64,000 nucleotides of DNA from Sarcophilus harrisii (GCF_902635505.1 NC_045428.1:66845141-66909140); one strand, 5' to 3'; shown: positions 32,197-42,979, counted from the stretch's first letter. Program-made: numbers and translations. Notes: a model not told the origin generated them from the letters alone.

Positions 32197-32385
32197 AAAT
32201 CCCAATAATAAAAGTTACCCTAAAACTGAATTGACTGCCTTAGGAAGTAATGGATTTCTCCTCCATGCAAATCCTTAGATGGAGACCTGATCTCAGAAAT
32301 ATTGGGAAAAGGAATACAGGTTGAATGATGCAACCTCTGAGATCACTTTTCTACTTTGAAAATCTGTAATTCTGTAATCTAAACT
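32197..32385 (+). mobile_element. L3/CR1 LINE 3' end, right part
   Basis: Continues the interrupted L3: TTGACTGCCTTAGGAAGTAATGG, AATCCTTAGATGGAGACCTG, GAATGATGCAACCTCTGAGATCAC, then AAAATCTGTAATTCTGTAATCT, the terminal CR1/L3 repeat. Confidence 0.78.
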
Positions 32386-32394
32386 GAAAACTAT

Positions 32395-32812
32395 ACTTTC
32401 TACAGAGTCATTGAACTGAATATTTTGCTATTACTCATACATAAGACTCCATATCCTTTCTCTATGCCTTTATACTAACTGTTGCCTCTTTCCTCATCTC
32501 CATTTCTCAAAATTGCTTCAAATGCTACCTTCTACACAAGGTCTTTCCCAATGCTCACTCTCACCCACTAGCTTTTGGTGACCTCTCACAACATCACTTT
32601 TTATCTATTTTTGTATATTCCTTATATACATGTATTATCTCTGTCTGTATATTATCTATACATATACATATACACATAAATACAAATATATATTTGTATA
32701 TATAACTACATATATATTGTCCTCTAGAATGTAAACTTCCTTGAGAGCAAGACTTTTGTGTTTGTGTTCCCAGTGTTTAATATGTCGCCCAACATATAAT
32801 AGGTATTAATAT
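32395..32812 (+). mobile_element. L2 3' region with internal AT microsatellite
   Basis: AATGCTACCTTCTACACAAGGTCTTTCCCAATGC, GTGACCTCTCACAACATCAC, GAATGTAAACTTCCTTGAGAGCAAGAC, then CAACATATAATAGGTATTAATA. A TATACA-type expansion at about 32655-32720 splits it. Confidence 0.85.
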
Positions 32813-32855
32813 AATATAATAATATAATATATATTATAATAATATTATAATAGCT
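32813..32855. repeat. (AATAT)n AT-rich tract
   Basis: AATATAATAATATAATATATATT strings following the L2 end. Confidence 0.8.
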
Positions 32856-32899
32856 CATGCTGCAATAGGATAGTAAAAATTGCTCATTCTGCCCAATTA

Positions 32900-32975
32900 A
32901 GCTCATTGTGCATTTATTAAACACATATTTTATACCAGGCATGGGGCTAGGCATTGTTCATGATGGAAGAGAATA
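32900..32975 (+). mobile_element. 5' end of GTGCCAGGCACTGTGC-family repeat
   Basis: GCATTTATTAAACACATATTTTATACCAGGCATGGGGCTAGGCATTG. Confidence 0.7.
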
Positions 32976-33554
32976 ATCTCTTCCCAAACAACTCCCCAAC
33001 CATAGTGGCTGATCCCTGGACAAAAGAAGAAATCACTAATTTAAAGCAGAAAGAAAGGAGAACATGGGAGCAGAAAAGTAAATCAATGGTTAAACAAATT
33101 AAATATATATGCCTGAAATACATGAATGATGACTTCACCAGCCCAGGTGCACCCACAGATTCCACTCCAGAGACAATATCAGCATATTCCTTCCACAGGT
33201 GTGTTTATAGTGGAATTCTAAGGACGCTTAGTAATGCCTTCTGGGAGGCTTAGACTAGATGATGCTAGAAAAATCTAGTCCCAAACATCTTAAATTAAAC
33301 TGGAAAATGATTTGAAGGAAGACAGAGGATGAAGATGAGATTTTTTTTTTAGTGACCCCAAATTCTACCTGAAGGTTAATTTAAGAATCCCTCTTTATGA
33401 TTATTTGTCAAACTCATGGTAATGGTAACAATTCTTTTTCTCCTCTGGGATAATCAAAGAAGTCCATTTTGGGAGAAAACTGTTAAGGTAAGAAGCAAAT
33501 TGTCCAGTCAAGTCTGTTTTCTCCTCAAGTAATTATTCTGTACTGCACACTCAT
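32976..33554. other. Unassigned non-coding DNA
   Basis: A + strand frame continuing to 33253 translates as a hydrophilic, Lys/Glu-rich segment (DPWTKEEITNLKQKERRTWEQ...). Its start codon lies in the repeat at 32900-32975, no known protein comes to mind, and no splice acceptor and donor pair frames it convincingly. Confidence 0.4.
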
Positions 33555-33800
33555 TAATGTGCCAAACACATCATTGTAGTCTTTTGTCAGAAAGGCAGAT
33601 TTCAACAAGAAAACTTCTTTACAATTATAGCCATCCCAAAGTGTAACGAGTTGCTTCCCAGTGTTATAAATTCTCCAAGCCTAAGAGGCGTCAAGCAGAG
33701 GCTGAATGGCCATTTGTCAGGAGTATGCCTGGTTAGGCAGAGATTATATTAGATGACCTTGAGATCCCTTCCAATGTGGAGTCTCTAAGTGGAAACAATT
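33555..33800 (+). mobile_element. L3/CR1 LINE 3' end
   Basis: TTCAACAAGAAAACTTC, CAAGCAGAGGCTGAATGGCCATTTGTCAGG, AGATTATATTAGATGACCTTGAGATCCCTTCCAATG. Confidence 0.85.
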
Positions 33801-33879
33801 TGTGTTAATTTTGAAAAAGAAGGGGATAAAGTTCTTCACTCACCTGAATTCTAGAACTCATCTCATTTGCTATTTTATG

Positions 33880-34080
33880 AACATTAAATTATAGAATTAT
33901 AAATTTAGAGCTAGATGAGACCTTATAGGCAACTCCCTCATTTGTCAGATAGGAAAATTAAGGGTTCCAAGAGGGACAAGTGACTTGCCTAAGGTTACAC
34001 AGAAAGCAAATGGTAGATGTAAAAATTTAAACCCAATTTTACTTCAAATCCATTGCTCTTCCCATTGAAACTACATAATT
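33880..34080 (-). mobile_element. MIR (CORE-SINE)
   Basis: TTTAGAGCTAGATGAGACCTTATAGG, CAGATAGGAAAATTAAGGG, ACAAGTGACTTGCCTAAGGTTACACAG. Confidence 0.85.
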
Positions 34081-34239
34081 CAGTGACTCCCAAAGGGTGC
34101 AAAGACAGTGTGAGACAGGGATGGAGAGTATCTACTCCTGGCATGTTCACTGGGAGTGTGTGAGATCTCCCCTAGTCTTGGAATACCAAATCCTGACTGT
34201 TCCAGACTCCCAGCACTGGATCATCAGAATCTCTGGTTG

Positions 34240-34362
34240 GGCTCTTTTTGTTGTTGTTAAGTTGTTTTAGTCAAGTGTGACCCCATTTGGAGTTTTCTTG
34301 GCAAAGACGCTTCAGTGATTTGCTATTTCCTTCTCCAGTTCATTTTTCAGATAAGTTTGGGT
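34240..34362 (-). mobile_element. MAR1-type SINE, 3' half only
   Basis: GTTGTTGTTAAGTTGTTTTAGTCAAGTGTGACCCCATTTGGAG, TTTTCTTGGCAAAGACGCTTCAG, TCCTTCTCCAGTTCATTTTTCAG, then it stops before the CORE. Confidence 0.9.
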
Positions 34363-34589
34363 GGATTCAGGGGCCCTGAAACAGCCATGACAATTAAAGT
34401 CCCACTTCTCCCCTAGTTTCCAGACTGAACCTAGGGATAGAAATCAGCTATCTGATTGCCTGGAATGCTCTCCACCATGCTTCCATTGATTAGTTCCTTC
34501 CATGGGACCTTCACTTTACAAATGGGCTCAGGCCAGCCAGGTTTCCTTCTCCTCCTAGTTATGTTTCTGATCCTCAGGTCTTCACTATC

Positions 34590-34757
34590 ATGATGTCTTC
34601 TTTTTTCTCTCTTCCTCTACTCTTTTCAGCTTTCTTTTTCCTCTATTAAGTTCCTTGAGGTCAGAGAGTCTTTCTGTTTGCTTTCATTTGTATCACCATT
34701 ATTTAGCACAGTGAACAGCATGTAATAAGCATTTAATAAACACTTTTTGTCTATTGC
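34590..34757 (+). mobile_element. L2 3' end
   Basis: AAGTTCCTTGAGGTCAGAGAG, TATTTAGCACAGTGAACAGCATGTAATAAGCATTTAATAAACACTTTTTG. Confidence 0.82.
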
Positions 34758-34884
34758 CTGCCTGATCTCTAAATCTTTGGATCAGGGTCTGAGGTGGGAT
34801 GCTGTGGGACATAGAAAAAAGCTTGATGTCTTCAATCTCTGTTGAATAGCACAGCAAATACTAGAAATAAACCCCTGCCAGACA

Positions 34885-35152
34885 CTGAGATAAATGTTTT
34901 ACAAAAGTCTCATTTGATCTTAGCAAGAACCCTAAGAGGTAAAGTGCCATGTTCTCCATTTTACAACTGAGGCAAGCAAGAGGTTAAATGATTTGCCTGA
35001 AGTTACTCAGCTAGTAAGTATCTAATGTCCTTAAGTAACACAGTAAGTATCTGAAGCTTTGAAGTCTTACAGCTACTAAGTATTTGAACTCAGATCTTTT
35101 TAACCTCAAAGTCAAATTTCTATCCATTGTATTTACCTAGCTGCTTCTAAGT
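34885..35152 (-). mobile_element. MIR-type CORE-SINE with internal duplication
   Basis: TTACAAAAGTCTCATTTGATC, CCATTTTACAACTGAGGCAAGC, GATTTGCCTGAAGTTACTCAGCTAGTAAGTATCT. The AGTAAGTATCTGAAG phrase then recurs (35014 and 35043), followed by TTTGAACTCAGATC. Either an internal duplication or two copies. Confidence 0.78.
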
Positions 35153-35529
35153 GCAATACTCTCATGATAATTTGATTTCAGTCCCCCTTTTTTATTTTTT
35201 CTTATAACATTATTCTGCCTTATCTTCAAATGCTATCTGTCCTATTTTTGTTTTTGTTTTTTTAAATAAGGCAAGTTGAAAAGAATTTTTAAAAGTCTAT
35301 AAAACCCTCAATTGTGTAGTCAGGTCTGTAAATTATTGAATTAATTAAACAGAATCAGAAAAATAATCAAAAAAGAAAGCTATAGTTTTATTTTCATGAA
35401 ATCAGTGAAGATCATAATTTAGTTTACACGAAGATTACTTGAATGTGGGTTTGGGATACACATTTATAAGATCATAGGATTTAAAACTGGAAGCATTATT
35501 TTACAAAGGGCTGGCTTACTAACTAAAAT
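35153..35529. other. Unassigned non-coding DNA
   Basis: Nothing recognised. Confidence 0.3.
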
Positions 35530-35790
35530 CCCATTACCTACAGAAAGTCCTTCCCAACTCTTAATTTTAGTGCCTTCTCTGTTTAAATTATTTCCTGTTT
35601 ATCCTATATATAACTTATGTGCACATTTTTGTTGGTATGTAGACCCCTCCCCACCCACACCCCCTAATTAGATTGTGAACTCTTAGAGGGTGGAGATGTC
35701 TTATGTCTCTTTTTATATGCCCATAGTGCCTGGCACATAGTAGGCATTTAATAAATGTTGGTTGATTGTTTGACATAGTAGGCAATTAAG
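35530..35790 (+). mobile_element. L2 3' end
   Basis: CTACAGAAAGTCCTTCCCAACTC, TAGATTGTGAACTCTTAGAGGG, CATAGTGCCTGGCACATAGTAGGCATTTAATAAATGTTGGTTGATTG; the tail unit is partly duplicated (ACATAGTAGGCAATTAAGAAATG). Confidence 0.92.
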
Positions 35791-35814
35791 AAATGTTTAT
35801 TATCTGACTGATTG

Positions 35815-35935
35815 ACAGAAGGTTTGGAAACTAAGATTTAAAGGGGTTGTGTCAAGCCCAAAGTCACAAAAATAAAAAAAAAAAAAAAATAGCAGAGCCA
35901 ACCTTCAAAGTTAAGCCTACTGTTTTAGGAGATTG
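35815..35935 (-). mobile_element. MIR-like fragment with A-rich insertion
   Basis: GAAACTAAGATTTAAAGGGG and CCCAAAGTCACAAAA follow the inverted MIR order; an A17-type run (35875-35889) splits it before AGCAGAGCCAACC. Confidence 0.5.
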
Positions 35936-36036
35936 GGAAGATGTGAGCACATTAGAATGTGGTGGTCTAGAACCTTCAAAATTTATCTGGTATTTCCAGA
36001 ACTCACTTTTATCCTTTGGCCTATGATAGTATTTAT

Positions 36037-36448
36037 CTATTTATTCGTTCATTTATTTATTTAATTTTATACAATAGCTTTTTATTTTTAAAATACATGC
36101 AAAGATAGTTTTCAATTATTCAACTTTGCAAAACTTTGTGTTCCAAATTTTTCTCATTCCCTTCCTCTCTTCCTCCTCCCCTAGACAGCAAGTAATCCAA
36201 TATATGTTAAACATGTACAATTATTCTATACATATTTCCATATCTATCATGCTACACAACAAAATTCAGATCAAAAAGAAAAAAATGAGAAAGAAAACAA
36301 AAAGCAAGCAAACAGCAACAAAAAAGGTGTGGGGGAAAAACTATGTTGTGATCCATATTCAGTCCCCATAAATCTCTTTCTGAATGTAGATAGCTCTTTC
36401 CATCACATGTCTATTGGAAATGGCCTCACTGTTGAAAAGAGTCATGTT
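36037..36448 (-). mobile_element. L1 3' end, 5'-truncated, with target-site duplications
   Basis: Inverted L1 3'-UTR text: AAAATACATGCAAAGATAGTTTTCAA, AAAACTTTGTGTTCCAAATTTTTC, CTAGACAGCAAGTAATCCAATATATGTTAAACATG, TCAGTCCCCATAAATC, CATCACATGTCTATTGGAAATGGCC. Flanked by CTATGATAGTATTTAT (36021-36036) and CTATGATAGAATTTAT (36449-36464), fifteen of sixteen matching, which fixes the 412-bp insertion. Confidence 0.94.
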
Positions 36449-36464
36449 CTATGATAGAATTTAT

Positions 36465-37248
36465 AAATGTGGATGATATTAGATAAAGGAAGTCCCATCT
36501 ATAAGTGAGCAACATAAGGTATTTAACTCAGAGCACCACAATCAGTTAAAACTGACTTTATGCTTTAACAATTACTTTAGTTTGGGGGGGGGGGTGTATA
36601 GTAAACTGCCTATATCTTTACAGGCCTGTTAGGGACAGCTACTTCCCTGTAGCCAACTATTCACGTAGGCCCACAAACATAGGCCCAAGATCAATGCCAA
36701 GAAAATAAAACTTAGAGACAATATGTTTGACATATAGTAAATACAGCTGCATCTCGCAAATGCATATGACAGGGCCTATAGGTACAAAGGAATCCCCTCT
36801 TTACATTTTACACAAATAAATAATGTGGGACTGGAAACTTATCCATGAAGACCTCAACACAAAACACCTGTCTCAACACAATGATGAATATATATTGCTC
36901 CATTTAAATTTATAATGACTGTACACAAATCCCTTGTCTCTCCTACTAGATTATAAACCTCTGGTTGGGAATTGTGTTCAAACCAATATTTGTACATATT
37001 CAAATATTCCCAATGCATTCATTCATTCAGTGTCTAAGTATGATGGTAATAAGAAAGAAGTCTGTTGTGATCCAATGAGAAGATGTCATCTCCTTAGCAA
37101 TTTATCCTCTGTATTTACTGTCCATTGGAGGTTCTGGACTTTCATGATGATGAATAACTTACTTTATCACCAAATCAATACCCACATGCCAAGGGAAGCA
37201 AAAATCAGGGGAGTGAAAAATGCGTACATTTGTATAAGTCATATTAAA
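36465..37248. other. Unassigned non-coding DNA with a G11 run
   Basis: G11 homopolymer at 36584-36594. A weak L2-tail-like phrase near 36945-36990. A 112-codon frame 36934-37272 runs into the next SINE and is not a gene. Confidence 0.4.
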
Positions 37249-37420
37249 AGAGCTAGGTGGTACAGTGAATAGAGCACTGACCCTGGAATCAGGAGGATTT
37301 GAGTTTGAATTTGATCTCAGATACTTGACACTTACTAGCTGTGTGACCTGGGCAAGTTACTTAACCCCAATTGCTTTGCCAAAATAAAAAAGGAAAAGGG
37401 GAAAAAAAAAAAAAAAAAAC
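37249..37420 (+). mobile_element. WSINE1 SINE with A-rich tail
   Basis: AGCTAGGTGGTACAGTGAATAGAGCAC, GGAATCAGGAGGATTTGAG, TAGCTGTGTGACCTGGGCAAG, CCCCAATTGC, then AAAATAAAAAAGG and an A18 run (37402-37419). Nearly complete. Confidence 0.95.
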
Positions 37421-37680
37421 TCCTTCTTCATTGTGCCGTCCAGTATACTGCAAAACAGGACGCTTTTCCCTTTAGTTACTCTCTCCACTCTCCACTCCCT
37501 ACCTCATATCACAATTCTACAATTTGCATCCCAAACTTGCAAACCTAAAAGTAAAGCCCCAGTGGGTCAAAGCATCAAATTTAAGGTGAAGAGACAAGTA
37601 TTATCCAGAGCCAGACAAAATTTAGGTACATGTATAGGGAGTAATGCTCCTTCCTGCACATTTTTGGTTGCTCATGAATT

Positions 37681-37895
37681 TTAATCATTTCCAATTCTTC
37701 ATAACCCCAGTTAGGGTTTTCTTGTCAGAGATACTGGAGTGGTTTTCCAATTCCTTCTCTAACTCATTTTACAGATGAGGCAAACAGTGACTTTCCCAGG
37801 ATCACATAGGTAGTAAATGTCTGCGACTGGATTTGAATCCAAGGCTTCCTGATTCCAGTTCTGGAGCTCTATTCACTGAGCTACCTAGCTGCCCT
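37681..37895 (-). mobile_element. MAR1-type SINE
   Basis: Inverted: CAATTCTTCATAACCCCAG, GGGTTTTCTTGTCAGAGATACTGGAG, CATTTTACAGATGAGGCAAAC, GATTTGAATCCAAGGCTTCCTGATTCC, CACTGAGCTACCTAGCTGCCC. Confidence 0.94.
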
Positions 37896-37965
37896 CCTTC
37901 CTTCCAACAGCTTTTGTTTATTTATCTTTATATGTGCTGCATCCTTAAGAAAATCATTTTTCTTC

Positions 37966-37996
<31 letters not shown>

Positions 37997-38400
37997 ATTT
38001 CATATATAGTTGTTTGCATTTATGTTATATCCTAAAGACAGGATAAGACCCTTGAGAGGCTGTTTCATTTTTGTCTTTCTCAATTGACTGGAGAAGACTG
38101 AGCTGGTCCCATTAATATGTGACCATATCAAAGCTGGCTGCAATAATATGCGCATGAAAAGAAATCTTAGATTTCTGATTGTCTTGATTAGCGTTCCCCA
38201 TTGTTATCAACTGCAAAAACAAAGCAAAACAAAACAAAACAAAAAAACCCAAAACAACAACAACAAAAGTATAACAACTCTATTCTTGAAGAGCTTACAT
38301 TCCTTTGAATATAACATGTACACACATAAGTGTATATAAAGCATATACAAAGTAGTTTTAAGAGGGAAAAACAGTAATAACTGAGAAGATCTGAAGACCT
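37896..38400. other. Unassigned DNA with two short microsatellites
   Basis: (AT)n at about 37967-37989 and (CAAAA)n/(CAA)n at about 38215-38265. The 152-codon minus-strand frame 38207-38665 spans the CAAAA tract and the repeat at 38401 and is not a gene. Confidence 0.45.
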
Positions 38401-38660
38401 TGAGTAACAGGGGATACCTGAACTTGGCTTTGAAGGAAACCAGGGATTCTATAAAATGACCATGATGAGGGAGATAATACCAGATATAAGGCACCAGAGG
38501 CAGAAGGTAGAATGTAGTGTATGAGAAATATATTCTTTTGATGCAGAGGAATATAATGGGGTCAGCTATAAAGGAGGGACAGAAAAAAAGGAGAGGACCT
38601 AAGGGTGTTAAAAGAAAATAGGATAAGATGAATGTGCAGGACAAATCATATACAGTTAGC
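38401..38660 (+). mobile_element. Body of GTGCCAGGCACTGTGC-family repeat
   Basis: CTTGGCTTTGAAGGAAACCAGGGATTCTA, AGGCAGAAGGTAGAATGTAGTGTATGAGAAA match the internal section of the family. Confidence 0.65.
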
Positions 38661-39265
38661 AACACATAAGAAAGAACCTAACAAACATATCTCTGCATGT
38701 AAAGGGAAAACAAAGATGACCTGTCTTCTTTCTTTGACAATATAATGTGACAAAATAATGTGTTGTATTTCCTAGGAGCAGAATGAGGTTCAAAACTAAT
38801 TTTCACTTTGTATTCACAGGACTACAGTAGCAAAGTCTCAGAAGTGAACAGCTTCCATTGTGGGCATCTTCCAATATTGGAGAGCAGCAGGGGAGTGAAG
38901 AGAAGCAATGGATAGTGGGAAGCAGTGAAGAAACCATGACATGGGATATTTATTATCAGAATGCACAATACAATTACTTCCAAGATGTGAGGTATGCTTG
39001 GCAGAATTTGCAGGAAATTGGGCTCATGGATTATACATGTAGAGTGAGAAAGGACTTTACATGGGCATATTATTGTAACCAGCCTTGCCTTGTCACATAT
39101 TACGGGGACTGGCTCAGTCTTCTCTATTTCAGGCAACTGATAAAGGCAAAAATAAAATAGTCCCTCAAAGATCTTACATTGTTGTTAGAACATAAATGCA
39201 GACAAGTATGTATGAAGTTATATGCAAAATAACATTCTTGAGGATGCATCATATATAAAGATAAA
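38661..39265. other. Unassigned non-coding DNA
   Basis: A 100-codon + strand frame (38858-39160) follows a possible acceptor TGTATTCACAG at about 38810-38820 and ends before AATAAAATAG. It begins at a non-ATG codon and I do not recognise the protein. Candidate exon at best. Confidence 0.35.
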
Positions 39266-39269
39266 TAAA

Positions 39270-39410
39270 GAAAACCTCCAGGATCATCCAGTACAACTGT
39301 CTTTTTTTACAGGTGAGGAAACTGAGACCCAGAGAGGTTATGTGATTTGACAAAAATTACAGTTACAAACATCAAAAATAACATTTGAACTCATGTCCTC
39401 TAACCATAAA
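39270..39410 (-). mobile_element. MIR (CORE-SINE)
   Basis: TTACAGGTGAGGAAACTGAGACCCAGAGAGG, then ATTTGAACTCATGTCC. Confidence 0.85.
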
Positions 39411-39532
39411 ACCAATGCTTTTTTTTTTTCTCCTGAACCTTCTAATCCTGTATTTTTGTGTGACAAAATGGAGGATAGTTCCCCATCCTAACTGAAAGGA
39501 GCTCAGATTAATGCAACTCTGCTTCATCAGAG

Positions 39533-39615
39533 ATGCAGTATGATGTAGTGGAAAATGCCTTAGAAAAGGAGTAAGAGGATATGGGTTCAAATTCCAACCA
39601 CAGTGCTTATTTTCA
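39533..39615 (+). mobile_element. MIR 5' fragment
   Basis: GATGCAGTATGATGTAGTGGAAAATGCC, ATATGGGTTCAAATTCC. Confidence 0.75.
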
Positions 39616-40075
39616 GGGGTCTAGGATATTCTGGAGTCCTTTGGGAAAGAAGAAACAGCCATCTGCCTGAGGGCATTGGGAAGCTGAACTGGAGTTCCTA
39701 TTCTTAATTAAGAATATTCTGAAACCTCCAGAACCTTCCTGAAGCCTCAAGATTGTCCTGGATATTCTGGAGAAAAGAACCTGGCCTGTGTGTGGTAAAG
39801 GAAGGTGTATACAAACAGTAATGTAACATCTGTAAGAAGTGTCTGGGAATCACGAGTTAATGTGATTTCCTGCCAATAGGGAATTCCATTGTGGGAGTTT
39901 AGACTGAGTAGAGAGGGAATTTGGGCAGGATTTAGCAAGTGTGTATGAGGGAGTGAGTGGAAGCATGGAATTGAGTGATAAAAGAGGCAGAGTGGAGACC
40001 TTGGTACTCAGGTCTGAGTAGGGGCTATACCAAAAGGCACAGGCACCCAGGACCCTCCCCCACTCAGTATATGTG
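39616..40075 (+). other. Unassigned 460-bp block, faintly LTR-like
   Basis: GATATTCTGGAG recurs at about 39628 and 39758, and a 16-bp perfect palindrome ATTCTTAATTAAGAAT lies at 39700-39715. Near the right end, GTGATAAAAGAGGCAGAG could be a TATA-type box in an LTR. I see no paired LTR, primer site or viral gene, so an old solo LTR is only a guess. Confidence 0.25.
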
Positions 40076-40077
40076 TG

Positions 40078-40079
<2 letters not shown>

Positions 40080-40110
<31 letters not shown>

Positions 40111-40218
40111 TGTCACATATGTGTGCAATACAACACAGCTATATCTGTCATGTGTGCACACATGTGAACATGTGCCTACATATACATATGTGTGTGTGTA
40201 TATATATATATATATATT
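40080..40218. repeat. (CA)n then (TG/TA)n microsatellite
   Basis: CA units at 40080-40105, mixed CATATGTG in the middle, TGTGTG and TATATA at about 40188-40217. Confidence 0.93.
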
Positions 40219-40404
40219 TAACACACACAAACATATCTAAACTGCATGCTTTGTAGATAAATCATGGGCAATCTCATGTTTATCCAGTTAGTTTGATTCA
40301 GTTTTCAAGAGCCAATCAATCCTTCAGGTAACAGGTGATCTCATCCTCATTAGCAATTTAATATAAGGATCCTTCCCTCCAGTATCAGACCCTTAGGTTA
40401 CTAC

Positions 40405-40615
40405 AAATTCTTTAAATCATAGATCTAGAGATGGAAGAAATCTTGAACATGAATCATTTTATCCAACCTTCTCACTTTTTCAGAGAAGAAAACTGAAGCA
40501 ATAAGTGTGTGATTTATCCAATTGTGTGATTTACCCAAGATCGCAAAATGGCAGCCTAGCCAAGATTTGAACTTTACCCAGGGAATTCCTTCCACCATTC
40601 TGAACTGCCTTTGAG
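40405..40615 (-). mobile_element. MIR (CORE-SINE)
   Basis: ATCATAGATCTAGAGATGGAAGAAAT, ATCCAACCTTCTCAC, then a duplicated GTGTGATTTA(T/C)CCAA phrase and AGATTTGAACTTTACCCAG. Confidence 0.75.
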
Positions 40616-40904
40616 CATCAATCCTTTGTTCTAGTCAACCAACCTCCTCCCTGTAACATCAGGCTGATCTGACTTTGTCTTCATCTGCAAAATGCCAGCA
40701 ATAATATTTGTACTACCTCGAGTTCCATATGAAAAAAGCATTTTGTGAATTTTAGAGCACTTTGAAATGAGCTGTTTTGATTTATTATCTTGTCTTTTTT
40801 TTTATTTGAAAAAGCAAAATCCTTTTCTGGCAATCCCCTTGCTAGCTTCTCATTGAAAATGCTGTCCATGCACCTACAAGCACAACTGGCCTTGTTCCAA
40901 CTTA

Positions 40905-41060
40905 ATTCAAATCAACAAGCATTTATTTAACACCTGCTGTAAATAAAAAGGTATTGTGCATACAAACATAAAAGTCTCTGTCTTGAAAATCATCTAACTT
41001 AATCTTCTCACTTTACAGAAAGGGAAACTGAGGCCCAGAGAGGTTATTATTCACCAGTCT
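40905..41060 (+). mobile_element. Family 5' end followed by an inverted MIR fragment
   Basis: CAACAAGCATTTATTTAACACCTGC (40912-40936) is the long-repeat start. CATCTAACTTAATCTTCTCACTTTACAGAAAGGGAAACTGAGGCCCAGAGAGG after 40990 is an inverted MIR. Confidence 0.7.
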
Positions 41061-42255
41061 ACCATTTGTAATATCCACTCTCTGTAGTACAATATCCTGT
41101 TAATCCTTGGAAGCTTGATTTCTTCCTAACACCTCTCTCTGGGCTCATGCTTGTCATAATTGCTTTTGAATTATTGTCTTGGGAATTTTGTCTATGCAGC
41201 TGTCTCTATTCCCGGTCATCAGCTCCTTTAGCAGGAGGTCTCCATATCACCTGAGTTTTATTTCTTGTTTCTCTTTTCCCTTTGTCCTTTTTTAGTCTTT
41301 CTTTATTTCTTTGCAATTCTCCCTGGAGGACACATCATCCCATCTGGTCTAGTTCAGAAATCCCTGGCTCTGGGAGGATAAATTCACATTAGCATGATCC
41401 TGAATCGTCTCTCAGTAATTCTTACTGCCTTTTCTAACATTCAAACTATTAAAAATCTCATATTAACATTTCAATACAGAAATCTCACCCCTGGATCTCC
41501 CCTCAGCTCCAAAATCATGTTTAGGGAGTATTACTATAGTAAAATTTAAAAATCAAAGGTAAAATGTCCAAGGTTTCCCCCCTGGAAAACAAATGCCTTT
41601 TATTAAGGAAAAGAGGGAACTATAGAGATTATTGGACTAAAATTAATAGGTATTTGTCTGTGCCTTGTGGCAAGAAACCTTTTAATTCTACATTACAGAA
41701 ATCTATTGACATGTAGCCAGACCTGATATAATACAGCCCAGTGGGGAAATATCACATTTCTGTGGATATAGCAATTGAGAAAACTCCAGGCTCACCATCC
41801 ATAACATTTTCATTGCATAACAATTTTGGGAGATCACATCATGCCCTATATTTAGAAGGTATCCCATAGTAACCATGAGAAGTGGCTTTGCTCACAGAGC
41901 TGAGCATATAAAATTAATTTTGACTTATCAGAAGACTGGTAGAGGAAAGGTCAACAAAAGGCAACATATCTCCTTTGCCTTATTAAGTTCAACACCCAGA
42001 AAGTCCCAGGAACCCCTGCAGAGCAAAAAACAGTGTTTTTCCATTACATGTCCATGGATCTAAATGATTCTTTGTTTTCTTTTCCTTTTTTACAAAGGCT
42101 TGTAGACTCTCAGCAGGAAGCATGTCCCTTTCACATCCAGGAGAACAGGATTTAGTGGAGAGCATGCTTATGAGGATGTGGAGAACTCAGACGTCATTTT
42201 ATGTTCTGTCTTCCTGTGATTCCCAATGACCAAGAGTAGGCTAAATGCAGAATCT
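41061..42255. other. Unassigned non-coding DNA
   Basis: About 1.2 kb with no recognised repeat or gene. A 62-codon frame at 41875-42063 has no family. Confidence 0.35.
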
Positions 42256-42257
42256 GG

Positions 42258-42425
42258 CACAGTTTCATTACATACACATATTTATACACACATATATGTA
42301 TATGTAATTACCTACACGATATATGTGTGTATACATATAGAGACAGAGACACACAGAGAAAGAAGCAGACACACAGAGAGAAAGACAGAGACAGCGGCAC
42401 AGACACACAGAGAGAAAGAAATGAG
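42258..42425. repeat. Compound (CATA)n and (ACACAGAGAGAA)n microsatellite
   Basis: TACACATAT/TATGTATA strings to about 42335. Then AGACAGAGACACACAGAGAAAG-like units to 42420. Confidence 0.85.
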
Positions 42426-42594
42426 ATGAAATAGGTGAAATATCTGGTAAAGAATTCCTGGATGATGATTTTTAAAGATTTTAAACTCTTTGAAGTAAAA
42501 AAAAATCCGACTAAGTACCATTGAGCCAGAGTCAGCAGGAGACAGAATCAGTCAGAGTACCTGTGAAGGCAAGATAAGCCTTTTGACTGAATGG

Positions 42595-42735
42595 GATAAT
42601 TTCACTTCATCAATCAACAAGTGTTTATTAAACACTTACTGTGTGCCAGAAATTATGCTAGATGTTGGAGATACAAGAACAAGAAGGGAACCAACCCTAA
42701 TTGCAATGAGCTTCTATTCTAAAGTGTGCTGGTTC
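42595..42735 (+). mobile_element. 5' end of GTGCCAGGCACTGTGC-family repeat
   Basis: AATCAACAAGTGTTTATTAAACACTTACTGTGTGCCAGAAATTATGCTAGATGTTGG and TTGCAATGAGCTTCTATTCTAA. Confidence 0.82.
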
Positions 42736-42910
42736 CTGACTATTGATTCATTAAGTGGAAGGACTGAAACATTATACAGACAGGGGAGCCAGGGTCAAGT
42801 GGAGAAATAAACACCAGTAATCATAGGAGTCCTCATGCTCCTCCTCTCCATCTCTTGATTTGTCTCTGTGTCTTTCTCCCATCTTTCTTCAGACCATGTT
42901 GATGCAGATT

Positions 42911-42923
42911 CCCCCCCCCCCCC
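42911..42923. repeat. C13 homopolymer
   Basis: Thirteen consecutive C after GATGCAGATT. Confidence 0.95.
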
Positions 42924-42979
42924 ACTACTCTATCATGTTTATGGTGTCTTTGTATTCCACAGAACAGACTAGTAAATCA

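Noticed and set aside
32954-33253. 99-codon hydrophilic frame that looks protein-like
   Set aside because: Starts in an interspersed repeat, no homolog recognised, no splice context. A translated search would settle it.
36934-37272. 112-codon frame
   Set aside because: Runs into the WSINE1 head at 37249.
38858-39160. 100-codon frame after a possible splice acceptor
   Set aside because: No ATG at its start and no recognisable family; one acceptor-like TTCACAG is not enough.
42226-42521. Tandem repeats considered as a CRISPR-like array
   Set aside because: Units are simple CATA and ACAGAGA microsatellites with no distinct spacers; the genome is eukaryotic.
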